DNA of 64,000 bases, taken from NCBI GenBank assembly GCA_021432635.1, contig MU270016.1, positions 1,808,171 through 1,872,170 of the forward strand, in the 5' to 3' direction. A program made the position numbers and the translations under genes. The notes under the pieces were generated by a model that searched no databases, was not told the origin of the DNA, and was given only the letters and a program-made list of their open reading frames with translations. Below, piece by piece: positions 38,828 to 50,495 of this stretch. How positions within the stretch are numbered: the stretch's first letter is position 1; the number at the start of each line of letters is the position of its first letter. This DNA is from Thozetella sp. PMI_491 (taxonomy: Eukaryota; Ascomycota; Sordariomycetes; Chaetosphaeriales; Chaetosphaeriaceae).

Positions 38828-40167
38828 GGCGCGCAGAGAGGCTGGCCGGGGGAAGGGGGGGAGTGGTGGGCGAACGCAGGCGGCGGGGGGGCAGCAGGTC
38901 GCTGTGCCGAGCATTGACGGATTGACGGATTGACGGAACTAATTACGGTGGCCTAGTAATAGGGCCTAGGTAGCCCTCCATACCCCAATATACGAACAAC
39001 TACGACGCACTATGGCTGCAGTGCATAATCCGTATGGACAAGTGGGGGGGTGGACGCCCCCGGGGAGGATCGTTTACAGAAGGCCGATGCAGGACCTTAG
39101 CGCTCAACCGATAGTTATTGGGGAGCGCGTATTATAGCAGCTTAGTAGCGCCCCTTAGCGTGCTGCGGCGTAAAGAGAAAGTAGAACCTGCGTTTGCCGA
39201 ATGCGTGTTGCGACTGGGGAGGTCTGCACACATAGCCTGGTTCTTGTGCTCTTCTCTGCGTGGGCCACCACCCATGTCCTTGGACTGGGGGGGACCGGGG
39301 GTCCAGGTTCAGTTTCGCGGCAGTTCCCCCCTCCATGGGACCGGTGTGTGCCTCACAGTGCCAAGAAGAGAAGCTTCCGAGAAGAGTATTTGGGGGCTGG
39401 AAATTGCGCCTGATCTCACTCGCCCGCTCGCCGAACCCCTTACCGCGCGACGGGGCAGTGCCGGAGCAGACGAGCAGGTCGCGGCACCGTAAACAAGTCC
39501 GGTCTGCTTAAAGCAGGCGCCGGGAAGGGATAAGACGATGGCGTCGGCGGCGCGCGCGACGAGGGAGCACCGTGGTCGGGGACCGCCAGGGGCGAGGCTC
39601 GGTCCTATACAATTATTTCCTCCACGGCGATACATTCCCTCTAGGCGAGGGAGGGGGGTTCCACCGGCGACCCCGGCGCGTACGAAGCGCGGCGCACGCA
39701 CGAAGCGGCGGTCGGCAGGTTATGCCTCGCCCTCTGGCTATTAAACTTCTGACAGCGACTCGTGGGTGGGCGGCTAGCTCGATTCCCGCCACGTGCATAA
39801 ACGAAAGAACGAGCATCCCTGTAGTAGGGCTTGGGCAGCAGCAGATTAGACACAAGGCCAGTGACTCCCGTCCCTGACGGTTTTGGACATGCTGTGCATT
39901 TTGCTCGGCCAACTGCTCAAGGGGCACAGTGGGTCTACATAGTGTGTATGGGCTCCTGAGTCCTGGCGAAGTCATCGCAGAGCGTATATATCTCGTGTCC
40001 AGAGGCGAGATATCTCTTGACTCCCCCACACCCCCCCTTTCTTGGCCTTCGGCCCGGCTCAACGGTTTCGCTATGCTATGTGCATCAGGGACGGCATTCG
40101 AGGCGTGGACCACCGACACTCTCCTCGAACTGGCAGGCCCGCAAGCTCACGGCGAGTGTACTGCAGC
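38828..40167. other. Intergenic region
   Basis: Contains an 8-bp tandem (ATTGACGG, three copies, 38913-38936) just after the upstream gene, and the presumed promoter of the Zn2Cys6 gene. A possible upstream ATG in frame with that gene is at 40078. No other gene is seen. Confidence 0.45.
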
Positions 40168-41941
40168 ATGGAGGAGGATCAGGAAGACAAAGTACCAATT
40201 CCGCCGATGGAGCGCAAGTCTCGTCCGCGCCTATACCACCGAAAATCAAGACACGGCTGCTGGCGATGCCGCCAGCGCCGTGTCAAGTGCGATCAGGGCC
40301 GCCCGGACTGTGTAGGTTGAACCGACCCCGACCCCGACCGTTCCCCGTACCCATCCTTTCGCCAGTTCGTCAAGCCCGCTGCTGTTTGTTTTTGCACGAC
40401 GCAACATGCATCCGGCCGGGCCACCGACGCTGCATTCTATCCTCGGAACGCAGAAGTTCCTGCACTCTAGCCTCGGGTTCGTTCCGCCGAGCTCCACGAG
40501 TGACCGAACTATCCATCATCCGGGGGTGCGACGACCGACCTGGCGGCATCACTAACCTCGCTCCTAGAATAACTGCCTCCGGCACAACGTACAGTGCTAC
40601 TATGATCGCGGGCACGAGGAAGACGTGAATCCAGGGGCAGCAGGGCCGTCTTCAGCGGCATCGGCAGGAGTGGCAGCGGTGGCGGCGGTGGCAGGGAGGA
40701 GCGGCATCATGGGCCAGTCCGACCCGGCACTCGCGCCCGCGTTCATCCCCACGACGAGCGTCGAGCTCGTCCTCGACCCGGCCATCCCCGCGCACCACTC
40801 GCCCTATCCGTCGTACCTGACACCGAACATGGGGCCGCAGGTGGCGTCGCCCAGCTTCTCCATCGTAACCCCACGGACACGCTCCATCGCCTCCAGCGCG
40901 TCCCCGCCCATCCTCCCCGTCGTAACTCAGTATCCTCCCTACCGGCACCTGGAGCTGCTGATCTTGCATAATTTCACTGTGCACACTTGCAAGGCACTCA
41001 CCGGAAACGACAGCCCGCCGCTGCTGGAGCTCTGGTCGGTGCGGGTGCCTAAGCTTGCCATCGCGTACGAGCCGCTGCTCAATGCCGTGCTGGCCTTCTC
41101 AGCCTTGCATATGCTCGCCTCTCCGGCCGAGGCCGACCCCGACGCTCTCCGGGCGTGCCGCGGCGTCTACCTCGAGAACGCCGTGACGCACTACCGCGCG
41201 ACGATCGGCGGCGGCGCCCCGCTAAGCCCTGAGGTCGCCGATGCTACCTGTTTCACGTCGGTGCTGCTACTGGCCGACGCGCTGGCATCGGTGGGCGAGC
41301 GCGAACTGGAGCCCTACACACCGCCCAGCAACTGGCTGGGCATCGGGCGGGGCGTCCGCTTCGTCTTCGATACCGTGGCCAAGAGCCTCGAGAGCACTTA
41401 TCCCGGCGCCGCGGTGCTGGCGCTGTTCCGCGACAATACCATCGACCTGACGCAGCCGGCCGTTCTCTTCGTCGAGGCCCACACCAGGCGCTTCCCGTAT
41501 CTCCTCGAGCCGCGCACGGCCGACGGCAGCCAGCGCCTCCCGACGCCGCCCGAGACCGAAGAGACGACGTTTGCCTACCGTGACATGGCCAGCTTCCTGG
41601 GCACCCTACAGGCCGCCATACAGGCGGGCGAGCCGCGCCACACGTTGGTGCGGCGCCTCTTGCTCTTCGCGACCGCCGTGCCGAACCCCTTCGTCGAGCA
41701 GCTCGAGATGAAGCTACCCAAGGCGCTGATCATGCTGGCGCACTTCTGGGCGATGGCCGCGCGAATTTCGCTCGAGGCCGGCGGCCTGTGGTGGATCGAC
41801 GCCGCCCCGTGGCGCGAGGTGCAGGCGATGCGGAGGAACATCCCCATGCCGTGGCAGCACCTGCTGCAGTGGCCGCTGCAGGTGTTGGCAGACGTGCAAG
41901 GGGCGCGGATGAAGGGGCAAGCACCGAGCGGGCCCTCGTAG
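40168..41941 (+). CDS. Zn2Cys6 fungal transcription factor
   Basis: A DNA-binding regulator of 505 aa from two exons, 40168-40311 and 40568-41941. The 256-bp intron is long for this window but has GT-AG ends and an ACTAAC branch site, and joins ...RPDC to NNCLRHNVQC, completing the binuclear cluster C-x2-C-x6-C-x6-C-x2-C-x6-C (CWRCRQRRVKCDQGRPDC then NNCLRHNVQC). A basic stretch (RKSRPRLYHRKSRHG) precedes it. The C-terminal part, from about residue 150 (LLILHNFTVHTCKAL, LLNAVLAFSALHML), resembles the regulatory domain of Upc2-like fungal factors. It is tail-to-tail with the laccase gene. Start 40168 is chosen for its distance to the cluster; 40078 is an alternative. Target genes are unknown. 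Confidence 0.88.
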
Positions 41942-42539
41942 TGGCAGGGACTGGGAGGCGTCTCGGTATTTTGCATATTTCATGGGGCGTTGGTCCATCT
42001 CGCGGGTTGGACGGGGTCGGCGTTGGTTGCTTAGAACGGCGCTGCTCGATGCGGATACCACGAGCCAGCCGCCGAAGTGTATACATATACGGTCATGAAT
42101 ACTGGGAATGAGTGAATACGTCTCGGGCGAGCCCGCGTGCCGCCTCTCTACAAGAATAGAATCAAATGCTCGGTCGCGGATCGGTGCGTCGCGCAGTCTG
42201 GACTACCGCACGTCCTTGCCTCGCCTGATTCACAACGAGCATTCGAGCCTGGACGGAAGATGAAACCTGGACATTCGCATCTTGCATAGGTAGAAATACC
42301 CCTGTCAATTCGAAATATTATCCAAGAAATTAACGTCGGGCCGCTCTACATTCTGGGGTTCTGCTCGGTGTTGCGCAAGGCCTCACGGCCCGATTTGCCT
42401 ACATCAAGTTTGCTAGCAAATATGTACTTGAAGGTCTTGACGGTGCGCGATCTGCGCCCGTCGCCAATAGTCCCTGAACTTCGCATGTCCGATTGTTACC
42501 GCCGCCCGCCTCTGTCACCTTCCCTTCTGGCGCACGGCG
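41942..42539. other. Intergenic region between convergent genes
   Basis: About 600 bp that must hold both 3' UTRs of the Zn2Cys6 gene and the laccase gene. No coding evidence. Confidence 0.5.
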
Positions 42540-44862
42540 CTAGATGCCCGAATCCTCTTGGTGGAAGGGATCCTGCGATGGGAAATAGGCAGCCCAGTTG
42601 TTGCAGTTGGGCTGCAAATCGTTCAAGTTCACGGCAGAAGGAATCGCGCTCAGCTGCTCGAGGAACTGGATGCTCAGCCCCTGCGACACGTGCCAGGCGA
42701 CGTGGCAGTGGAACAGCCACGCCCCCGGGTTGTTGGTCGTGTAGGCCACGACCAACCAACCCCAGGCGGGAAGGACAGTGGTGTCACGCCTGGTCGGATT
42801 ATTTCCCTTGAGCGACGCAGCGTCCGTGGCAGGGTTGTAGGGGCGCAGTTTGTTCGTCGGTGGGATTGGGTTGGCCAGCGCTGGCGAAGCGCCCAACACC
42901 AGGAAGTCATGTCCCTGAGAGAACGGTCAGTTTTCTTAATCTAAAGCGACATGGGGCGAGCCGCTGGGACGTGGCGCGGCAAGCCGCCCGTGGGCCCACT
43001 GACATGAAGATGCACGGGATGCTGCGCCAAGATACTAGGTCAGCGCGGGCTCTCACTGTGGCGCTTGGGAGACGGTACGAACCGGAATAGAGGAGTTATT
43101 TTGGATGAGCCAGAACGTTAGCTGTCTCGGCGTTAGTCTCGAAGGAATTGGGTCTCGTAAGTCGCTGCCTAGGAGGGAGCTTACCGTGTTGCCGTTGGGG
43201 ACTGACACGACGTTTTCGGCTCGCGGCATGGATGCGGTGGTGCCGCTCTTGACGTATGCCAGGGTCGGGTTGTTCCACGACACATTCATAGGTGATCCGT
43301 TGACAGGCCAGAAGACGCGCGCGATGCTGCTGTTGATCTGGATGTTTGTATTGAGCGTGTCGGCAGCGCTGGGCGTGAAGGACGCGACGGGTGCGGTCCG
43401 GGTGACGACGGGCGAATACGTGAGCGGGTCAGCGCAGTGCGTGTCCGGCGGCACTGTGCCCGGCGTCGTGGGGTTGGCCGACGGCGCACCGCTGTACGAG
43501 AAGATGGCAGCTGGTTTCGGGTTGTTGGACAACCCACAGGGCCCGGACGAGTATGACACGTTGAACCAGTAGTTGCCCACAGCCTGCGACGCGTTGATGA
43601 TGACATCGTAGCGCTGCCCGACGGCGATGTAGAGGCTCGACACAGTCACGGGCGTGATGGGCACGAAGTCGGTAGCTACAATCTGGAACGTGTGCCCGAC
43701 CAGCGTCACGGTGAAGGTGTTTTCCACGGACGGGTTGATAAGCCGGAGCAGGTGCAGCTTGCCGGGGGTCAGTGTGATCTTCTGGTACGAACCGCCTGCA
43801 CCCTTGGGGTTGATGTTCTTTCCATTGAACAGAACGTTGTCGCTGGGCGGCGGCGAGCCAGGGAAGCCGGGGATGAAGGGGTTGCTTGGGTTGTTCACCC
43901 GCCACAGGATGGCGTCCACAGCGCCATAGTACCAGTCCGAGATGCTCAGGGGACCGAGGTCAATGTCGTAGTTGGCCGAGGCGGGCCCGTTGATCACGAT
44001 CGGGCCGAGCACGCCGTTGCCGTACTGGGACGAGAAGTGCGAGTGGTACCTGGGCCGGTCAGCGCCTGACGCTCTCACGGCGCATGTCTACCTACCAGCT
44101 CGTGCCATACTGCGTCGCGAGGAAGCTGTATGTCCGCGACCCGCCGGGGCGGATGGGGCATTCAGTTATGCCGCTGGTGCCGTCATAGTTGTTGCTGTTG
44201 AGCTGCCGAACCCCGTGCCAGTGGATCGACGTCCTACCCGCCTGTCAGCGTCTCCTGGGCTCTTCTTGGGAGCCGGGATACGGACCCGTTAGTGACCAGC
44301 TGGTTGATCACTGTCACATTGATGCGGTCGCCCCAGTCTGGAAAGGTCAGCATAGGGATCCGCCGTGTCAGAGCAGAGGTCCTTACCCGCAGTAATGGTC
44401 GGGCCTGCGAGGGAAGCTAGGTCAGCAGAAGAGCAAGGCAGCTTGGGGAGCCAGGCCTACCCGGAAACTGGCCTATCTCGGATGTCAGTTACATCGTCTG
44501 TGCGTACGCTACGTGAACACACTCACCGTTGACCAACATAGCCTTGACCTTGGTGACGCCATCGCCACCGACATAGTTGTTAACCTCGGTGATGGTGAAG
44601 GTGAACTGGTGCGGCAGTCAGCAGCTGGCCGCCTGGCGCGGTAAAGATGTCTCACAGTCCTGGTCACCCCTGTGGTGGGCGTCGACGTCTCGTAGTCTGT
44701 GTTGATGTTGAAGTTGGTCGTCCAGCAGGCCCGGTTCGTCGCCGTGTTGCAAGTCGACGCCCGGGGCTGCAGCTCGTTCTCGCCCGGGAAGGACGGAGCC
44801 GCAAGTGCGCGAACCAGGAGCAAGCTCCACACGACCAGACCGCGGGAGCAGAGTTTGAGCAT
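42540..44862 (-). CDS. Secreted laccase (ascomycete multicopper oxidase)
   Basis: Oxidises phenolic substrates while reducing O2 to water, outside the cell. Ten exons on the reverse strand: 44862-44656, 44605-44527, 44472-44461, 44404-44387, 44337-44286, 44233-44096, 44049-43185, 43121-43083, 43021-43004 and 42914-42540, giving 600 aa. All junctions are in phase and rebuild family motifs. The signal peptide is [22 protein letters not shown]. Copper motifs are L1 [11 protein letters not shown] (about 127), L2 [11 protein letters not shown] (about 171), L3 HPVHLHGHDF (471) and L4 [16 protein letters not shown] (545). The protein ends in DSGI, the C-terminal plug of ascomycete laccases. Exons of 12, 18 and 18 nt are remarkable. 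Two donors are weak (GTCCGT, GTTCGT). Possible roles are lignin or melanin chemistry; which one is not shown here. Confidence 0.93.
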
Positions 44863-46956
44863 GTTTGAGGGGATAAACAGCGTCTACACAGGCGCGTGTG
44901 GTGTGGGGACGTGCAGCACGCGGGTGAGCAGAGACTGACCACGGTGGGAGGGTCAGATCTGGGAGATGCCAAGCTGTGTGGAGCAGAGCCGGCACCGGTG
45001 CGCCAGCGGCGAGCGGTCGAGAAGGTCCTACTTGTATCTGGTAGCTCCTCCCTGGAGACCTGGGGAGGGCAAGCAAGCTAGGAACAGATGCCAGCCAGCA
45101 GCGGCTCGTCATCGCCCATCGCCCTCGGCAGCTATGTGACGTCCTCGCCATGTGGCTTGCGCGCTGGTCCAGCTCGACCGGCACGTCGACGACAAGGACC
45201 AGGCTCGACGGTGCGAGACAACCTGCTGCCGGTGCCCGTTCCGGATAGGTCGACCAGACGACGGCTCGTAGTGCGCCCGCGAGAGACAGAATGGCAGGTT
45301 GGATGCGACGCTGACGTCGGATGCAGCGCTGCCGCAGATTCTGAAGCTCTAGCGCGCACCTGCCGGCCTCTCTGGCCAGCCTGGAGTGCATGCTGCAGGT
45401 GCGCTGAGCCATGGATGTCCAATGCGGAGGCGGTGCCTTGGCCTGCCGACCTCGATGCCCCGATCTGCGCCGGCGAGGGGCGACAGACCCAACCCAGCAC
45501 CCTCGATCTTGCTCGAGGAACAGGCTTAACCCGACATCCTCGATCCTGCTCGAGCGACCTCGTGCAAACGCAGCATGCTTGTTCGCTGTCCCGCGTGCCC
45601 TCTACCCTTCCCCGCCCGCGCGACTCTCCGGCCCGTACCACGGTCTGGACCGCCCGGAACAGAAGGTGGGGACGGTCGGAGAGACAAGCACGGCACCGCG
45701 GCACCGCTTTCGCCTTGGGAGGAATCGCGCCAGCCCGGGTGTGGCAGCACGGAATGCGCACGAGCAAAACGCTCAGCCTCCAGCCTAGTCACGACTTCCC
45801 TCGCTGCTCGTGATGGAGGGGTGAGGTTGGAGAGGAACCGCCCCCCGATCTCCGATCCCTGCGGCGGGCGTTCCTCTACTGCGAGGGAGGGCAGCGCTGG
45901 TACCTCGCGCTGCCGTGCTTTGAGGGGTCGCATGAACTATCACGATGCAGACCTCAACGCCACTACTCGAGAATGGATTCTAAGCGACGATCCTCATTAC
46001 CAGCACTAGCGCTCCTGGCCGCGCTCGGTGCTGATGGCTCTGCCCTGCGGATATGAGGGCAATTTACTCGAATTAAGGGACTATCCAAGTACCGAGCTGA
46101 GGGGATCCAGCCCCAGAGCTGCATGTCACTGCAAGCTTCTTTCCCCCGCCTTCGCCGCAGCCCCTGTGGGGCGGCGAGGATGACGAACGGGAGCTGCAGC
46201 CCGGGGTCGAGACAGGACGGCACGGCTCGAAATTAACTGGCCGAGGTCAGACGGACAGCGCAGCATCGCGAGACACGCTCTCGCACTACACTGGCCGCCG
46301 GCCGGGTCCTAAGAATAGTGCGGGGTCGCATGCCGTGCGTGCTACCACGGTTGGCCGTCCCAAGCGAGCATAGCAGGATGCCTTAAGGACCAGGTGGGCT
46401 GGACAGGTTTTTTCTCCCTCTCTTTTCTCGCTCGGCCAGCAGCCATCCAGGTCGGACCCGGGATGGCCCTCGCTTGCTACTGGCGTCCTCCCCCCTCCCC
46501 TCCCGCGCGCGCAAGCTCGCCCTCTCTAGTGACATCACCGCAGGCAAGCGACCAAATCACCTGGGCAGACGGCACATCCTCCCCTCAGGGGCGCGCGCCC
46601 TCCTCGCTAGCGGTTCGTACTGGCCTAAGAGGCGCGGCGGCCGCGCCGAGCTCCCGAGTCCGGGCCCGCGCCTCCCGAATATTCTTCACACCTCGCGACT
46701 GCCGGGACGCCAAGTGCAATAGTCGCTCGCTGAGGCTGCATCCTTCCGCGCAGGCGTCTCCGAGTAGGCATCTCTCTAGCTCACCGCCCAGGCCCCGGCC
46801 TCGGACTCATGGCTTACGATACGCACCGATGGCGCCGGATCTCGCACTCGCACTACTACATGCGCGAAGCTCGCGCCGTTTGGAGAAAGCTCTATGTATA
46901 GAGCCGGCTGAGGTGTCATATTCTTGGTACGTAGCTAGCGACAGGATCCAACACTC
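44863..46956. other. Intergenic region
   Basis: About 2.1 kb between the laccase promoter and the 3' end of the reverse TauD-type gene. Long open frames overlap on opposite strands near 45088-45813 but show no motif and arise from GC-rich sequence. No gene called. Confidence 0.45.
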
Positions 46957-48295
46957 TCACACGATCACGCCCTCCTGCGCGAGCGCCTCGCGTCGCCCGG
47001 TGCTTTGGGGATCGAGGTATGGCTTCTCCCCGAGGCTCACGGCCCGGTTGCCCTTCCGCTCGCCTAGCTCCCGCAGGTCGAGGTAGTCGGGCGTGGCGGC
47101 GTGGTAGACGCTGCGGTTGTCCCAGATGGCCAGGTCGTTCGCGTTCTTCCACTTGTGGCGGACCTGCAGATCGTGGTTCTCGACGATCAGCCGTACGAAC
47201 CAGTCAAGCAGATGCCTGCTCTCCTCCTCCGACAGCCCGTTGACCTTTTGCACGTGGTGGCCCACGGCGAAGATGCTCTTCCACCCCGTCACCGGGTTGG
47301 TTCGGATCACCGGGTGCACCGCCTCCAGGACGTCGCCCACGTTCTCTGGCGCGCCGCGCGGCGCCGAGTACAGCTTGAAGCCGTTCCGCTCCGCCGCCTT
47401 CGCGAACCCGGGCTGCGCGTAAGTGGCCGTGAGCCCATCGAGGAACTTTTGGTACAGCGGCGACACGCGATCGTACACCTCGTATCCGGACGCCCACAGC
47501 GTGTCTTGCGTTCGTCAGCACATCGCTCTCGCCCTCACGCCGGTTGACTTACCTCCGCCTGTCTTTGGTAGCTGCACTAGCCGGAGCAACGCATAGTCGC
47601 TCGGGATCGGCTCGAACGTGATGTCGGAGTGCCACTGGCTCTTCTGGCTCTGCTTCCGCGTCCGCAGGATGTCGGCCGCGTAGATCTTCTTGGCCTGCTC
47701 CGACGAGATGACGGAGATCTCGTCATCCTTGCCACCGAGCTCGCGCCCCGAGTTGGATACCGGGTGGATGTGAAGCTTGGACGTCGCCGGCTTACCGCTG
47801 AGCTCGCCCAGCCGCTGCACCAGCTCCTTCTGAAGCTCGTCGGTAATGTCATCCTGCTTGCGGAAGAAAACGACGCCGCGCCGGGAGACTGGGCTGGTTA
47901 GCTGCGACCTGGTTCCGCGGGGATATGTACCCACTGGTGATGGCTAGATCGCGGAGGAGCTCGTCCGAGTTGGGCGCCCGGAGCCATTCGGCCAAGTCCG
48001 CATCGACGAACTCGCGCCCGATGACTGGCGTCACATCAAACGACTCGTACTTGTCGAGTGCGCCCGAGAGCTTCAGCGGTTCCTTGTGGCCGGTCTCGAG
48101 GTGGAGCTCGTCGAGAGGAAGTTTCCCTGCCACGGGCACCTGCTCTGTCGCTTCCACTGCAGCATCGGAAGCCCCGTTCGTGGGCGCGGGCGCGGGCTGC
48201 GCGGCCGTCTCGGACTCAGCCGCCCGTGTGGGGAGCGACTTGGCTTGGACGGGTTCCGGTGCGGGGACCGTCTCCTCGGCGACGGAAGGGGCCAT
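46957..48295 (-). CDS. TauD/TfdA-family 2-oxoglutarate dioxygenase
   Basis: Predicted Fe(II)/2-oxoglutarate dioxygenase of the alkyl-sulfonate/taurine type (compare yeast Jlp1), 414 aa. Three exons: 48295-47935, 47888-47553 and 47504-46957; both introns are GT-AG and in phase, the first with a GCTAAC branch site. The start MAPSVAEETV is the first Met after an AT-rich leader with a TATA box. The N-terminal 90 residues are Ala/Pro-rich. The iron ligands are HSD in SQWHSDITFE (about 207-209) and the distal His in VYHAATPDYL (about 368). The 2-oxoglutarate-binding Arg is in NRAVSLGEKPYL. SRRGVVFFRKQD and GGDTLWASGYE are family hallmarks. Sulfur scavenging is the likely role, but the substrate is not determined by sequence. 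Confidence 0.92.
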
Positions 48296-48360
48296 ACTGC
48301 GTATATAGAGTACAAGTTCGTGCCGTACTTGCAAGAGTGACTTAGATGCCGCGTGATGCT

Positions 48361-48378
48361 CACATTCGAGCGAATGTG
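48361..48378. promoter_or_regulatory. Perfect inverted repeat in the TauD-type promoter/leader
   Basis: CACATTCGAGCGAATGTG, an 8-bp inverted repeat with a 2-bp spacer. It lies 66-83 bp upstream of the ATG at 48295 and 10 bp downstream of the TATA box. A dimeric regulator site or an RNA hairpin near the transcription start are both possible. Confidence 0.6.
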
Positions 48379-48387
48379 TCGCTCGTC

Positions 48388-48394
48388 TTATATA
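48388..48394 (-). promoter_or_regulatory. Putative TATA box of the TauD-type gene
   Basis: TATATAA on the reverse strand, about 95 bp upstream of the predicted ATG. Spacing fits a short leader. Confidence 0.5.
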
Positions 48395-48395
48395 T

Positions 48396-49535
48396 CCCAC
48401 GATTGATGATCCTCGACCATTGGATCTCGCTCCAAACTCCTCTTCTTGCGTGCTGGCCGGTGCCGGGCCCGGACTTAGATCGCGCCAGTCAAATCGTGAT
48501 ACGTCGAAGGTCAATCACGACACATGTGCGCAGCTGATGCCATCGCGAACCCCCATGCCCTCCCACGTCCCCACGATGTTCTCTGGAGAGGCGCCGAAGG
48601 CGCGAAGCACGATTTGCACAATTCTAACCGCGATGACTCGATTCGGCGTCGAGCATCCGGGCAAACGCGGGCAGGCGTCGCGACTCGGCTGGGCTGATTG
48701 GTGCACAGCAGACCAACCTGGTATGGTGTCAGAATCGCCCCAAGCACGAAATTCCTCCAATTTGGACGATGGTCCGTAGCGCATCCACACGACGAGAGCT
48801 GGGCATATTGTTGGCGATGATTCACGGAGGCAGCGCGAGATGCTGGCGAAGGGCTTCCCACGAGGGACTGACGGGGAACTGGAGCACATGCGCTCTGGCC
48901 CTACGTTCGACGCGGACTGTACCAGGGCCGCTGAAGCCGCACCCCTGCGCCCGTGGGAGGCGGATCAGCTCCGAGCCCAGGTGCTCCAGCAGCTGGTCCA
49001 AGGGTCACCCACTCGGCTTTCGGCCAAAAGCTCTTGGTCGACTTTTCCCAGACCGCAGCCATGGCGCAACGCACCATCTTGCGCGGGCAGCTATACAATT
49101 GGAGTCAATCCGCAAAAGAGGACATTATCTTCAGCACCCAGCTGGGGTCTGCCAGCCTCGGGGAATCTCCCACAGCCGCGGATACGTTGCGCGATGTCGC
49201 TTGCGGGCCCTGACTAGGCGGGGCATCGGGCGCTGGGCGCTGTGGCCAGGCGCAACAGTCCAATCAACATGATGCCCGATGGCTGCTTTTGGCATGTGGG
49301 GGAACGCGGCCTTCCGCCAAATTAGGTCCGTGCTGTAGCATCTGCCAAGTAGGCTCTTTGGCGTCCCAGCCAACGAGGCAGGTGCGAGGGCGGCAGGACA
49401 CGAGATGTAAAATGAAGAAATAGAAGCAGAGAAGGAATATTCAGGCGACTCGAACGCGCTCCCGGAGTCCCTCGTTGATCCATCTGAATGAGAAACACCA
49501 GAGGGCGCGGACCGATACAAATTCGGGAGTTTATC
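48396..49535. other. Intergenic region
   Basis: Distal promoter of the TauD-type gene and sequence of unknown content. Short open frames on both strands near 48770-49270 have no recognisable motif. They could be remnants, but nothing supports a call. Confidence 0.45.
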
Positions 49536-50003
49536 CTAGCGGTAACGGCTGTCGACGCCGAGGCGATAGATTCGCTGGCTAGCCGGGGGCTGCGTCATAT
49601 TACACATGCCCAGTGCCTGTTCGATTGCGTTAACAGCCTGCGGTGGCGCATCGTTGCGGCCAATCCACAGTCCAGCGAGAGGCGTGAAGTACCGGATGGC
49701 CGCAGGCTCCGACAGACCACATTGGCCGTAAGTGACCCTGCAGACAACGGTCGGGGTCATTCGCGGTCCATCAGAACGCATGATGTAGTCCTCTCCCACG
49801 TTGGCCTGATTCTAGAGAGCTCCACAGTCGCCGCCAAGGTGAGTGCGGAAACGGATAGCTTGGGCTTCCACGTTTGACGCCCATCGGGTCACCCACTTCG
49901 GGTTGCTGAGCCGTGCTATGTGCCAGTCGAAAGGAGTTTGACTAGAATGTCGGCATATCGGTAAGGAATGGTTGCAGTCATAGCTATATTGAGGGTGAAC
50001 CAA
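49536..50003 (-). pseudogene. Unidentified small ORF pair in one frame
   Basis: Two consecutive reverse-strand open frames (50003-49812 and 49799-49536) lie in the same frame, separated by a TAG at 49812-49814. The first reads HPQYSYDCNHSLPICRHSSQ and later PFDWHIARLSNPKWVTRW. The second reads GEDYIMRSDGPRMTPTVVC and GLWIGRNDAPPQAVNAIEQA. Composition looks protein-like, with Cys, Trp and Tyr residues. I do not recognise the family. A short intron over the stop or a decayed gene are both possible; the upstream end is not defined, and the first codon of the frame may not be the true start. Confidence 0.35.
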
Positions 50004-50495
50004 ATTCAGTTCTCCTTCTCTTGACGCTGTTCGACAGCTTGTCCTGGAGTTGAAGAGAATAGAGTGAGCGAGGGCGCGAATAAGATAGTCGTCGAGCGTG
50101 GTGTCTCGGAGTTCGAAGTGTTAAATAAAGTTACCGTTGTTCAGTAACGGCGGTTCGATAAATGAGCAGCCCGTCACGTCCGAACCTCGACGATATGTTG
50201 GAGTGGGTTGGGGTGGCGATGAAAGAGGAAGAGAAAGAAGGAAAGTTGAGAGCAGCCGCCAAACCCAATGTCTGCGGTCACAGGAGCTCTTGCGTTTTTT
50301 TAGTGATGTTTGGTTGAGGAATGAGATAATCTTCGCTTCTTCCGTTCCGGCGTTTCTGTACTTTCCCCTACCTACTGTTATCTCTTGGGGCTCTGCTTGC
50401 GTGTACTGACTGCTCTTTTACACTCGATATCCCTCATTCGTGGCCAGTACCGATGGCGATTGACAGGGAGGGCACCCCGGAGCCAATGGAAGGGC
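50004..50495. other. Intergenic region between divergent remnants
   Basis: AT-richer sequence separating the reverse ORF pair from the forward zinc-finger gene; it may contain promoters for both. The forward frame is open from 50385 but lacks an ATG before 50496. Confidence 0.4.

Noticed and set aside
45088-45813. Overlapping long open frames on both strands (about 240 and 210 codons)
   Set aside because: Neither has a motif or a splice context; GC-rich sequence with few stop codons explains both.
48769-49272. Overlapping frames of 80-170 codons upstream of the TauD-type gene
   Set aside because: Parts look weakly protein-like, but no frame is consistent and no family motif is seen.
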